The notes beneath the pieces are model-generated. The model was not told where the DNA came from. It was given only the letters and a program-made list of their open reading frames with translations, and did not search any database. Below are positions 9,511 to 19,450 of a stretch of DNA of 64,000 nucleotides, one piece after another. The number at the start of each line of letters is the position of its first letter. Position 1 is the stretch's first letter. The stretch is from NCBI RefSeq assembly GCF_007896845.1, contig NZ_VOHS01000004.1, positions 124,001 through 188,000 on the forward strand, given 5' to 3'. A program made the position numbers and the translations under genes. This DNA comes from Chitinophaga pinensis (GTDB taxonomy: Bacteria; Bacteroidota; Bacteroidia; Chitinophagales; Chitinophagaceae).

Positions 9511-11643
9511 ATGAGGAAAGCCGCTGCATTTATCATGATGTTGTCAGGCATGGGCCTGTTTGCCTGTAAGGAAAATAAGAAAAGTATGTCAGCCGAAATT
9601 AAAACGATAAAACCGCCGGTAGCGGAACAGATAGATACGACAATGACCATTCACGGAGATACCAGAGTAGATAAATACTACTGGATGAATGACCGGAATG
9701 ACCCCAAAGTCATCAGTTATCTGACAGCGGAGAATGACTATCTCGATACTATTATGGAACCGCATAAAGAGCTGAGAAAGAAGTTGTATGATGAAATGCG
9801 GGGCCGTATTATGGAGACAGACGCCAGCGTGCCTTATCTGAAAAACGGTTACTACTATTACAGCCGCTACGAAACAGGCAAAGAATATCCCATCTACTGT
9901 CGTAAAAAAGGCAGTCTGGAAGCTACGGAAGAAGTCATCCTGAACGTGAATTTGCTGGCCGCAGGCCATCAGTATTATCAGGTAGGTGCTATCTCTGTCA
10001 GTCCGGATGCACTGTGGCTGGCGTATGGTGTAGACACGGTAAGCCGTCGGCAGTACACTATTTACATCAAGAACCTGCAGACGGGCGAAGTACTGGCAGA
10101 CGCTATTCCGGAAACCTCCGGGAGTGCCGCATGGGCAAGCGATAACAAGACCTTTTTCTATACCATTAAAAACCCGGTTACACTCAGGGAAGAACGCGTT
10201 ATGCGTCATGTAACGGGAACGGATGTACAGGCTGACAAAGAGATCTTCCATGAGAAAGATGAAACTTTCTATGTGGAAGTACAACGCTCCAAATCCGGCA
10301 GGTATATCATGATAGAGAGCAGCAGCACTGTATCAACGGAATACCGCATCCTCGATGCTGCCAGGCCTGACGGCGCTTTCCGTGTTTTCGAACCACGCAA
10401 ACGTGATCATCTTTATGAGATCGATCATCAGGATGATAAATTCTATATCGTTACCAACTGGGAGGCGGTTAACTTCCGCCTGATGGAATGCGGACTGGAA
10501 AAGACCGCCCGGGAGAACTGGAAAGAGGTCATCGCACATCGTGCTGACGTACTGTTACAAGGCATTGAACTGTTCCGTCATCATATGGTGCTCAGCGAAC
10601 GTAAGAATGGTCTGACGCAACTGCGGGTTATCAACTCACAGACAAAAGAAGACCATTATCTGCAGTTTGAAGAACCGGCATATGTGGCTTCCATTTCTAT
10701 CAATCCTGAATTTGATACAAAGACGCTCCGTTATTCTTATACCTCCATGCAGACGCCCGTATCTACCTACGACTATGACATGGATACAAAGAAAAACGAG
10801 CTGCGTAAAAGACAGGAAGTACTCGGTGGTTACGACCCTAAAAACTACGTGACGGAACGTTTGTATGTTACTGCGAGAGATGGGGTAAAAGTACCGGTAT
10901 CACTGGTGTATAAAAAAGGATTCGAGAAGAATGGCAAGATGCCCCTGTTGCTGTATGGATATGGTTCTTATGGTTATAGCATAGAGCCGGGTTTCAGCAG
11001 CAATCGTCTGAGTCTGCTGGACAGAGGTTTTGCCTATGCAATCGCACATATCAGAGGTGGTGAGGAAATGGGCAGGCAATGGTATGAAGACGGTAAACTG
11101 TTTAAGAAAATGAACACGTTCAACGACTTTATTGATTGTGCCGAATACCTCGTAAAAGCGCATTACACAGACAGCTCACATTTGTATGCAATGGGCGGTA
11201 GCGCCGGTGGCTTATTGATGGGTGCTATCGTGAATATGCGTCCGGGTCTCTGGAATGGCGTAATTGCTTCGGTTCCTTTTGTAGATGTGATTACGACGAT
11301 GCTGGATGAGAGTATTCCTTTGACGACAGGCGAGTTTGATGAGTGGGGTAATCCGAAGAAAAAGGATTATTACGACTATATGAAAGCTTATTCTCCTTAT
11401 GATAATGTAAAGGCACAGGCCTATCCGAATATGCTGGTAACTACAGGGCTGCATGATTCACAGGTGCAGTATTGGGAGCCTGCGAAATGGGTAGCCAAAC
11501 TGCGTGAGCTGAAAACTGACAATCACCTGCTGCTGATGCATACCAATATGGAGGCCGGTCATGGTGGTGCTTCCGGTCGTTTTAAAGCATTGGAAGATGT
11601 TGCATTGCAATATGCGTTCCTGTTGGATCTGGAAGGAAAATAA
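9511..11643 (+). CDS. Prolyl oligopeptidase / oligopeptidase B-type S9A lipoprotein
   Basis: A serine peptidase with an N-terminal beta-propeller (about 70-420) and a C-terminal alpha/beta-hydrolase domain. Counting from an alternative upstream ATG at 9478, the catalytic triad is Ser575 in GGSAGG, Asp660 in GLHDSQV and His695 in AGHGGASGR. I prefer the ATG at 9511, which yields a lipoprotein signal ending in LFAC, so the enzyme should be anchored to a membrane facing the periplasm. The RGGEEMGRQWYEDGKL segment resembles oligopeptidase B (PtrB), which cleaves after basic residues, more than prolyl endopeptidase. Specificity remains inferred. Confidence 0.92.
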   Translation: MRKAAAFIMMLSGMGLFACKENKKSMSAEIKTIKPPVAEQIDTTMTIHGDTRVDKYYWMNDRNDPKVISYLTAENDYLDTIMEPHKELRKKLYDEMRGRIMETDASVPYLKNGYYYYSRYETGKEYPIYCRKKGSLEATEEVILNVNLLAAGHQYYQVGAISVSPDALWLAYGVDTVSRRQYTIYIKNLQTGEVLADAIPETSGSAAWASDNKTFFYTIKNPVTLREERVMRHVTGTDVQADKEIFHEKDETFYVEVQRSKSGRYIMIESSSTVSTEYRILDAARPDGAFRVFEPRKRDHLYEIDHQDDKFYIVTNWEAVNFRLMECGLEKTARENWKEVIAHRADVLLQGIELFRHHMVLSERKNGLTQLRVINSQTKEDHYLQFEEPAYVASISINPEFDTKTLRYSYTSMQTPVSTYDYDMDTKKNELRKRQEVLGGYDPKNYVTERLYVTARDGVKVPVSLVYKKGFEKNGKMPLLLYGYGSYGYSIEPGFSSNRLSLLDRGFAYAIAHIRGGEEMGRQWYEDGKLFKKMNTFNDFIDCAEYLVKAHYTDSSHLYAMGGSAGGLLMGAIVNMRPGLWNGVIASVPFVDVITTMLDESIPLTTGEFDEWGNPKKKDYYDYMKAYSPYDNVKAQAYPNMLVTTGLHDSQVQYWEPAKWVAKLRELKTDNHLLLMHTNMEAGHGGASGRFKALEDVALQYAFLLDLEGK

Positions 11644-11668
11644 GGTAAGTGTAATTAAGCATTAAGCA

Positions 11669-11714
11669 TTATAAGAAAGAGCGTCTCACCAAAGGTGGAC
11701 GCTCTTTCTTATAA
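11669..11714. terminator. Bidirectional terminator between convergent S9 peptidase and murI
   Basis: A 17-bp outer stem from TTATAAGAAAGAGCGTC to its complement continues after a bulged T into an inner CACC-AAA-GGTG hairpin. A/T-rich ends serve both strands. Confidence 0.9.
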
Positions 11715-11730
11715 GGTAGTTTGCAGGGCG

Positions 11731-12549
11731 CTATGGCGCTATGTATTCTGTTTTAACCGTCTCTCCCAGAAAGATCTCCGTCTGTTTCTCAAAGATCACC
11801 GGATCATCTGTAGTGAAATATTTCCGTCCGCCGTTTTTACTGAGACGTACTTCCATTTCAGGATGACGATGCAGATAGTCTTTGAGGCCATGAGCTACGA
11901 TTTTGCCTTGTGAGAGTAAGGTAATACCACCCGGCAGAAACTGTCTGATCTTTTTTGTGAGAATAGGGTAGTGAGTGCAGGCCAGTACCAATGTATCAAT
12001 ATCTGGTGCATCGGTCAGGATCTGGTCGAGGTATTTTTTGACAAAGTAGTCAGCACCCTCATTGTCAGCTTCCCCGTTTTCTATGATGGGTACCCACATC
12101 GGACAGGCCAGCTGGTGTACTTTTACATGCGGAAAGAACTTGTTGATCTCTATCGGGTAGGACTCAGAAGCGACCGTGCCTTTTGTGGCAAGAATACCTA
12201 CTTCACCGCTTTGTGTGAGGGTACCGACCATTTCTGTGGTTGGTCTGATCACACCCAATACACGGCGATCAGGTGCTATACGCGGCAGATCCTTTTGCTG
12301 GATCGTACGCAGGGCACGTGCAGAAGCCGTATTACAGGCCAATATCACAAGTGGGCAACCCATGTCAAACAGGTGCTGTACACATTGCAGCGTATACGTA
12401 TGAATCGTATCAAAGCCACGGTTTCCGTAGGGAGCACGTGCATTGTCGCCAAAGTAGATATAGTCGTATTGCGGCAGTGTGGCCACAATCTCTTTGAGTA
12501 CGGTCAGTCCGCCGTAGCCTGAATCAAACACACCTATCGGTCCTGTCAT
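11731..12549 (-). CDS. murI: Glutamate racemase
   Basis: MurI interconverts L- and D-glutamate, supplying D-Glu for peptidoglycan. The 272-residue protein has the N-terminal FDSGYGGLTVLKE motif with the assisting Asp, the first catalytic cysteine in LACNTASA (about residue 72) and the second in LACTHYP, followed by the conserved His. Its start codon overlaps the stop of the upstream carbonic anhydrase gene by 4 nt (ATGA), so translation is likely coupled. A broken frame in that upstream gene could therefore affect murI expression. Confidence 0.96.
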   Translation of the reverse strand: MTGPIGVFDSGYGGLTVLKEIVATLPQYDYIYFGDNARAPYGNRGFDTIHTYTLQCVQHLFDMGCPLVILACNTASARALRTIQQKDLPRIAPDRRVLGVIRPTTEMVGTLTQSGEVGILATKGTVASESYPIEINKFFPHVKVHQLACPMWVPIIENGEADNEGADYFVKKYLDQILTDAPDIDTLVLACTHYPILTKKIRQFLPGGITLLSQGKIVAHGLKDYLHRHPEMEVRLSKNGGRKYFTTDDPVIFEKQTEIFLGETVKTEYIAP

Positions 12550-13210
12550 TGATCATCCTTTTTTTTCATGAGGCCCTGACCGGTCAGGTCATAGATTTCC
12601 TGAATATTATGCAGGATACCTTCGAAGTCAATTTTCAGATCGATCAGGTTACCGGTATAGAGGTCGTATACCCAGCCATGTACAACAGGATAGCCTTTAC
12701 CAACATAAGATTGTTGTACTGCAGCGGTTTTGATCACATTGATACACTGCTCCTGTACGTTCAGTTCTACCAGTCTGTTGAAGCGCGCGTTTGGTTCTTC
12801 AATAGCGTCCAGTTCCTGACGGTGGAGGCGGTATACATCACGGATGTTGCGGAGCCATGGGTTTAGAATACCCAGGTCGGCTGACTGCATCGCAGCTTTT
12901 ACGCCGCCGCAGTTGTAGTGACCACAGACAACGATGTGTTTTACACTGAGATGGCGTACCGCGTAATTGATTACGGACATCACATTGAGGTCCACGCTGT
13001 TAACGAGATTGGCAATGTTGCGGTGCACGAATACTTCTCCGGCGTCCAGCCCGAGGATCTCATTGGTAGGTACGCGGCTGTCGCTGCAACCAATGTAGAG
13101 GTAATCCGGGTTCTGTTCCTTTGCCAGCTTTTCAAAAAAGCCTTGTCTCCGGCAGTCTTATTGGCTACCCAGAGACGGTTATTCTCGAAGATTTCATCGT
13201 AACTGGTCAT
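12546..13210 (-). pseudogene. can: Beta-class carbonic anhydrase with a one-base frame break
   Basis: Two overlapping frames together encode a normal beta-carbonic anhydrase, which hydrates CO2 to bicarbonate. The ATG at 13210 opens a frame that reads correctly for about 24 residues, then diverges at a run of six T (13134-13139 on this strand) and stops at 12980. Re-reading one base there restores a 221-residue protein with Cys42, Asp44, His98 and Cys101. These are the zinc and catalytic residues at the same numbers as in E. coli Can. The defect is therefore a missing T in GCTTTTTTG or a -1 shift at U UUU UUG. A sequencing error is the simplest reading. A real pseudogene or programmed frameshifting are alternatives. 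The gene lies directly upstream of and overlaps murI. Confidence 0.85.
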
Positions 13211-13286
13211 GACGTATGTAGTTTAAGTTAAGGTTATCCGATTCGTATAATATTCCCTGATAGGAAGGTAAAGATAAGTAAAGCGG

Positions 13287-14009
13287 TCATAACTGTTTCA
13301 ACAGTCGTAGCCTGTAGGCATTCATAGCGCTCTGACCCAGTTTGTCAGTCAGCCGGTGATTCACATAAGCGCCCACTGCTGCGCCGATTACCGGCATGAG
13401 TTGCAGTAATTTGGCTATATCCAGATAGTCCCGGTATTGCTGCTGGAAGTTGCGCCAGTCAAAGGCATTAATATCTTCCGGCAGGTCCCGGCTGTAATTG
13501 TCCCAGTCAGCAATGACGGGATAGAGTTTATTACGGAAATCCTGTGTGGAAAAGGTGATGAAAAAGATGTGGAGGATGAAAAGCCGCTCTTTATAGTCGT
13601 CGGTGTTGTAGCCATAGAGGGCGGCAAGATCAAACAGCATTTTCATTTTGATAGTCAGAAAAAGGGGAAAATCGGCCAGTCCGAGTAGAATACCGCCAGC
13701 TCCGGTCAGGGCTCCTTCGGTGGCGGCGGTTGTTTTGTAAAATTCGATTCTGGATCGGATCCGGCTCTCCCGGACGGCCAGGTCATGCTCGTAGACCGGC
13801 GCAGGACTGGTAAAGCCGGCGCCCGAGATCACTCCTCTGGTCATCTGTTTGATGGCAGTGGTCATGGCCCGGTGCACTTTCTCAGGAATGACCTTGTTGA
13901 TCTTTTTCTGAACCCCGCGGGTGAGCCTGCCAGGCAGGCTGATGCCGCGCTGCATGGCCTTCTGCCATGTTCTCAGGTCCTTATTGACCTGTTGCATATA
14001 AACGTCCAT
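13287..14009 (-). CDS. EcsC family protein
   Basis: A protein of about 240 residues resembling the EcsC family. These are soluble or membrane-associated proteins found beside ABC transporters in Firmicutes and as stand-alone genes elsewhere, with no settled biochemical role. The central segment (about 105-135), with GALTGAGGILLGLADFP and a run of hydrophobic helix, and the C-terminal MPVIGAAVGAYVNHRLTDKLG are the most family-like parts. I take the ATG at 14009 rather than one ten codons upstream, since the upstream residues are unlike the family. It lies 76 nt before the carbonic anhydrase gene in the same orientation. Confidence 0.75.
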   Translation of the reverse strand: MDVYMQQVNKDLRTWQKAMQRGISLPGRLTRGVQKKINKVIPEKVHRAMTTAIKQMTRGVISGAGFTSPAPVYEHDLAVRESRIRSRIEFYKTTAATEGALTGAGGILLGLADFPLFLTIKMKMLFDLAALYGYNTDDYKERLFILHIFFITFSTQDFRNKLYPVIADWDNYSRDLPEDINAFDWRNFQQQYRDYLDIAKLLQLMPVIGAAVGAYVNHRLTDKLGQSAMNAYRLRLLKQL

Positions 14010-14063
14010 AGAGAGATTATTACAAAGAATAAACCACAAAACAGGAAAACCCGGAACATTTAG

Positions 14064-14071
14064 TAACTTTG
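14064..14071 (+). promoter_or_regulatory. -7 box of the ABC-F gene
   Basis: TAACTTTG matches TAnnTTTG and lies 23 nt before the start codon. No good TTTG element is found at the -33 position, so the call rests on one element. Confidence 0.45.
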
Positions 14072-14079
14072 CGCCTTAA

Positions 14080-15741
<1,662 letters not shown>

Positions 15742-15776
15742 TCAACGATTCAGAAAGCATACAAGTTATAAATCAG

Positions 15777-15813
15777 ACGGGTTACAAAGGATGGATAGTC
15801 TTTTGTAACCCGT
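15777..15813. terminator. First hairpin between ABC-F gene and response regulator
   Basis: ACGGGTTACAAA (15777-15788) pairs with TTTGTAACCCGT (15802-15813) over a 13-nt loop. There is no strong T-run. Confidence 0.65.
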
Positions 15814-15844
15814 TGTGTTTCAGGAAATATTATAAGTTATCCAC

Positions 15845-15891
15845 AAAAAAACGGTTACAGCGGAATCATTCCATTGTAACCGTTTTTTTTT
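15845..15891. terminator. Second, stronger bidirectional hairpin
   Basis: An A7 tract plus CGGTTACA pairs with TGTAACCG plus a T-run, with an inner GGAA-TCA-TTCC stem. The A and T tracts make it a terminator on both strands. Its GGTTACA/TGTAACC core is shared with the hairpin just upstream. Confidence 0.88.
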
Positions 15892-15922
15892 CGGAAGAGG
15901 GCTCCCGGTGTATATCAAGTAG

Positions 15923-16321
15923 TTAAGACAAATAATCTTTTATCTGCTGCATCTTCACTGAATCGAGGGGCTTCGTAATGTATGCCTTCAGTTCGGGGGT
16001 ACGTTTTACCTTTTGCATATCGCGCATATCGATAGAAGAAGAACACATGATGATCGGAATCTGTTGACTCAGACTGGATTTGATATCGCGGTAGGCTTCG
16101 ATGAAGTCCCAGCCGTTCATGCGTTGCATGTTCATATCCAGTATGATCAGTGATGGCAGGCGTTGGTTGTCAGGTTGTTGTAAACGCGCCAGTGCATCTT
16201 CCGCACAAAGGAAGGATGTCACCTTGAGTTGATCGTCCTGTTGTTCGAACAGCTTTTTTAGAATGAAATGGAATATTTCATCGTCGTCAACAACATACAC
16301 CTGTTTAGTGTTTTCCGCCAT
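15923..16321 (-). CDS. Stand-alone response regulator receiver protein
   Basis: A 132-residue CheY-like protein consisting only of a receiver domain. The acidic pocket is VVDDDE (residues 10-15), the phosphoacceptor is Asp62 in IILDMNM, the switch Ser is at 94-95 and the conserved lysine is Lys117 in ITKPL. There is no output domain and no histidine kinase gene nearby, so it must pair with a kinase encoded elsewhere and work by protein-protein contact. The roughly 300-nt region upstream up to the next gene shows small GTTAG/CTAAC dyads at 16341-16373 in the leader but no convincing promoter. Confidence 0.93.
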   Translation of the reverse strand: MAENTKQVYVVDDDEIFHFILKKLFEQQDDQLKVTSFLCAEDALARLQQPDNQRLPSLIILDMNMQRMNGWDFIEAYRDIKSSLSQQIPIIMCSSSIDMRDMQKVKRTPELKAYITKPLDSVKMQQIKDYLS

Positions 16322-16553
16322 AAATACCTGATTTTGCGCAGTTAGTATTCTAACAATCTTCTAATAACGTTAGGGGCAACATTGTATGCAAGCTGATGTA
16401 ATCCCCGGTTTTCACATGATACAATCGGATGCAAATAAACAATAATTAATTATGATTTTATATATGAATGTGGGGCAATAACTAATTGTTAACAAATTTG
16501 GAAAAGTAGGGGCGTTAAGGTTGTGTTTGCTAAGGAGTCCTCATGAACAGGTA

Positions 16554-16601
16554 AAAAAAATCCCGGATGTCTGTTTCCATATAGGAAAATGACATCCGGG
16601 A
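16554..16601 (-). terminator. Terminator of the coiled-coil membrane protein gene
   Basis: TCCCGGATGTC (16561-16571) pairs with GACATCCGGGA (16591-16601), with an inner GTTTCC/AGGAAA stem. The A-run at 16554-16560 is the T-run on the minus strand. Confidence 0.88.
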
Positions 16602-16622
16602 CGTATATATGAGCAATGACTA

Positions 16623-17585
16623 TTAGAAAAGTCCGCCTTTCTTCAGCGTTACTTTACCGGAACCAATTTTATAACCATCATGATAGATTTCAACAGCGTA
16701 ATCGCCCGGTTTGAAATCTGAATTCTGTTTCCAGTCCATAGATACCGCTTGTTTCTGACCGGTAGCATAGTTTACTGTTTTCTTGGCAGTGTATAATTTT
16801 TCAGTGCCATCTTCCAGTGTAAATCTGCCGGAACCCAGTGCTTCAACAGCCAGTGGGGAACCATCAGGTGAAGTGATGGAAACGTACAGTTCTTTATCGC
16901 CGGTTGGAGCGATTCTGTTTTCGTCCAGATCAAAAGTTACGCGCATCATATCAGCACGTTTAGCCTTGGTCGTTTCAACTTCTTTACCGTTCTTTTTCAG
17001 ATTGATCGGCAGCAGGTGAATGTTAGATGCATGTAATACGGAACCGAGGTTAACCTTTTTGTCAAGGCTGTCTCTCTGTGTAGTTACTACGTCTCTTTCT
17101 TTACGGGCGTTGTCACGTTCGCCGGTCAGTACGATTTTCTCGCCTTCCAGACGTTCGATTGTTTCCGTATAGCCTTCGATGTTTCCTTTCAGAGTTTCGA
17201 TCAGGCGACGCGCTTCAGCCAGTTCTTTTGCAGTAGCGTTTTTGTTGGACAGAATACCCTGAATCCTGGATTTCATGTCCGCAATTTCCTTATCTTTTGT
17301 TTTTACAAGGCTATCCATGCGGCTGTTCTGGGAGATCAGATCATCCAGACGTGCATTTGCAGCATTATATTCCTGTTGTAAGGCATCTCTTGATGTAGAG
17401 ATGGAATCTATCTGTGTTGCCTGTTGAGCAATTTGATCGGTAGTTTTATTTTTGTCATACAACATATAGATCCAGGTACCGGCCAATGCTGCAATCAAAA
17501 TACCATATATCAGACCATTACGGCTTCTAGGTTTTTCAGGTCCAGGGGATCCTGCCGCAGGCTTGTTAAAAGTGTTCTCAGTCAT
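16623..17585 (-). CDS. Single-pass membrane protein with long coiled coil, unknown function
   Basis: A 320-residue protein with a short cytoplasmic N-terminus (Pro/Lys-rich, 1-23) and one transmembrane helix (about 24-43). A heptad-rich coiled coil follows at about 45-165, then a beta-rich C-terminal domain (about 180-320) with NLKKNGKEVETTKAKRADMMRVTFDLDEN and DYAVEIYHDGYKIGSGKVTLK. The C-terminal part resembles secreted or periplasmic beta-sandwiches found widely in Bacteroidota but I cannot name it. It is monocistronic, with its own strong terminator. A role in envelope organisation would be guesswork. Confidence 0.8.
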   Translation of the reverse strand: MTENTFNKPAAGSPGPEKPRSRNGLIYGILIAALAGTWIYMLYDKNKTTDQIAQQATQIDSISTSRDALQQEYNAANARLDDLISQNSRMDSLVKTKDKEIADMKSRIQGILSNKNATAKELAEARRLIETLKGNIEGYTETIERLEGEKIVLTGERDNARKERDVVTTQRDSLDKKVNLGSVLHASNIHLLPINLKKNGKEVETTKAKRADMMRVTFDLDENRIAPTGDKELYVSITSPDGSPLAVEALGSGRFTLEDGTEKLYTAKKTVNYATGQKQAVSMDWKQNSDFKPGDYAVEIYHDGYKIGSGKVTLKKGGLF

Positions 17586-17691
17586 AGTCGTTTTTGTGTT
17601 TTATAGTTAATTGTTATATGGTTAAATCTTGTTATGCAAATGTAATTGTTAAAAATACTTTATTACAAAAAAATATAAACCGTACAAAATA

Positions 17692-18417
17692 GTGTTACCG
17701 AATATATCTTTAGATCAGTTATTGTTACTTGATATTGAGACAACTCCAGCTGTAGCGACTTTCAATAATTTACCTGACAATATGCAATCGCTCTGGACGG
17801 ACAAAATTGCAAAAACTTTGCCAGAATCAGGGGACGCAACAGAAGCATACGCAGAACGGGCCGGGATCTATGCCGAATTCGGCAAAATTGTTTGTATTTC
17901 AGCAGGTTTCTTTTATGTGGAAAACGGTCGTTATCAGCTACGTATCAAATCATTCTATGGTGACGATGAAAAAGTTTTATTAAACAGTTTTTTAGAATTG
18001 GTAAATAAATTTCATACGAAGTTTCCACGATTCCAATTTGCAGGTCACAACATCAAAGAATTTGATATTCCTTTTATTTGCAGGCGATCTGTTATTCATC
18101 AGCTATCTTTGCCGCTGCCTTTGCAGATACACGGCTTCAAACCATGGGAGCTACCCATGCTGGATACCATGCAGTTATGGCGTTTCGGAGATTTTAAGAA
18201 CTATACTTCCCTGAAACTATTGACGGCAATAATGGGTATTCCGACGCCAAAAGATGATATTGATGGTAGCATGGTAGGCAAGGTATACTGGCAGGATCAT
18301 GATCTGGAAAGAATAGCCAGTTATTGCCAGAAAGACGTGGTAGCGGTAGGGCAGCTGCTGATGCGCTTCAAGGGGGTGCCCCTGCTGGAAGCAGATGATG
18401 TGGTATATTCAAAATAA
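17692..18417 (+). CDS. DEDDy-type 3'-5' exonuclease (PolB-like)
   Basis: A 241-residue ribonuclease H-fold exonuclease, resembling the predicted PolB-like 3'-5' exonuclease family. Exo I is LLLDIETTP (about 12-20), Exo II is AGHNIKEFDIPF and Exo III is YCQKDVV, giving the Y-x3-D form of the DEDD superfamily. The start is a GTG. It ends 6 nt before holA, so it is cotranscribed with the clamp-loader subunit, which suggests a role in DNA replication or repair. The nucleic-acid substrate is not established. Confidence 0.88.
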   Translation: MLPNISLDQLLLLDIETTPAVATFNNLPDNMQSLWTDKIAKTLPESGDATEAYAERAGIYAEFGKIVCISAGFFYVENGRYQLRIKSFYGDDEKVLLNSFLELVNKFHTKFPRFQFAGHNIKEFDIPFICRRSVIHQLSLPLPLQIHGFKPWELPMLDTMQLWRFGDFKNYTSLKLLTAIMGIPTPKDDIDGSMVGKVYWQDHDLERIASYCQKDVVAVGQLLMRFKGVPLLEADDVVYSK

Positions 18418-18423
18418 CAAAGC

Positions 18424-19419
18424 ATGGAATATCAGGATATTATAAAAGACTGGAAGCAAAAGAAGTTCCGCCCCCTGTACTGGCTGGAAGGTGAAGAAGA
18501 TTTCTTCATCGATCAGGTTAGCAACTATGCCGAACATCACCTGCTGGACGAAGCGGAAAGAGGGTTTAACCTGACGGTGCTTTATGGTAAAGACACGGAC
18601 TGGAGCACGGTGATCAACGCCTGCCGCCGTTATCCGATGTTTGCCGAAAGACAGGTCGTGGTATTGAAAGAGGCCCAGTCTATGAAAGATATCCTGAAAC
18701 TGGAGGCGTATATCGATAATCCGCTGGCTTCTACTGTTTTCGTAGTGGCTCATAAGCAGGGTAAGATCGATGGTCGCAGCAAGATGGCTAAACTGATCAA
18801 GGAAAAAGGCGTTTTGCTGAGTACCAAGAAGATGTATGACAATCAGTTGCCTGCATGGGTAGACGCTTTTGTCAGCAGTCTGGGAAGGGCTATTTCACAG
18901 AAAGCAGGCATCCTGCTGGTAGATCATATCGGCAATGACCTGTCAAGAATGGCCAATGAAATTGAGAAACTGCTGGTCAACCTGCCTCCGGATAAGAAAA
19001 TAGATGAGAATGATATCGAGAAATATGTCGGTATCAGTAAAGAATACAATGTGTTCGAGTTGCAGAATGCCCTCGGACAGAAAGACATCTCCAAAGTAAT
19101 GCGCATCATCGGTTACTTTGCAGCTAATCCCAAAGCGGGTCCGATCCAGATGGTACTGCCGGCCCTCTATAACTTCTTTAGTAAAATGAGTATGGTGTTT
19201 GGCGTAAAAGGGGGAGAAAAGGAGATTGCAGCCGCCATAGGTGTACATCCTTTCTTTGTCAAGGACTATGTCAGCGCGGCCCGTCAATACGGTCTGGAAG
19301 GTACAGAAAAGGCCATTCTGCTGCTGCATACCTATAACCTCCGCAGCATTGGTATCAATGACAGCGGGGTAGAAGACGGTGAACTGATGAAGGAATTAGT
19401 ATATAAACTGATGTATTGA
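18424..19419 (+). CDS. holA: DNA polymerase III subunit delta
   Basis: The 331-residue delta subunit of the clamp loader, which opens the sliding clamp. The N-terminal AAA+-like domain begins with the family-typical pattern of a short helix and YWLEGEEDFFIDQ, where a P-loop has been lost as in all HolA proteins. The central lid and C-terminal collar domain (about 210-331) contain NVFELQNALGQKD and the NLRSIGI segment seen in Bacteroidota homologues. It is the second gene of a two-gene unit. Its stop codon directly abuts the stop codon of the convergent ribF. Confidence 0.92.
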   Translation: MEYQDIIKDWKQKKFRPLYWLEGEEDFFIDQVSNYAEHHLLDEAERGFNLTVLYGKDTDWSTVINACRRYPMFAERQVVVLKEAQSMKDILKLEAYIDNPLASTVFVVAHKQGKIDGRSKMAKLIKEKGVLLSTKKMYDNQLPAWVDAFVSSLGRAISQKAGILLVDHIGNDLSRMANEIEKLLVNLPPDKKIDENDIEKYVGISKEYNVFELQNALGQKDISKVMRIIGYFAANPKAGPIQMVLPALYNFFSKMSMVFGVKGGEKEIAAAIGVHPFFVKDYVSAARQYGLEGTEKAILLLHTYNLRSIGINDSGVEDGELMKELVYKLMY

Positions 19420-19450
19420 TCAGGATGCCAGCACTGTTCTGGCTTCCTGA
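19420..19450. terminator. Hairpin inside the 3' end of ribF at the holA-ribF junction
   Basis: TCAGGATGCCAG (19420-19431) pairs with CTGGCTTCCTGA (19439-19450) with one T-T mismatch. The stem is encoded by the last codons of ribF and starts at the base after the holA stop. There is no T-run. Confidence 0.5.
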
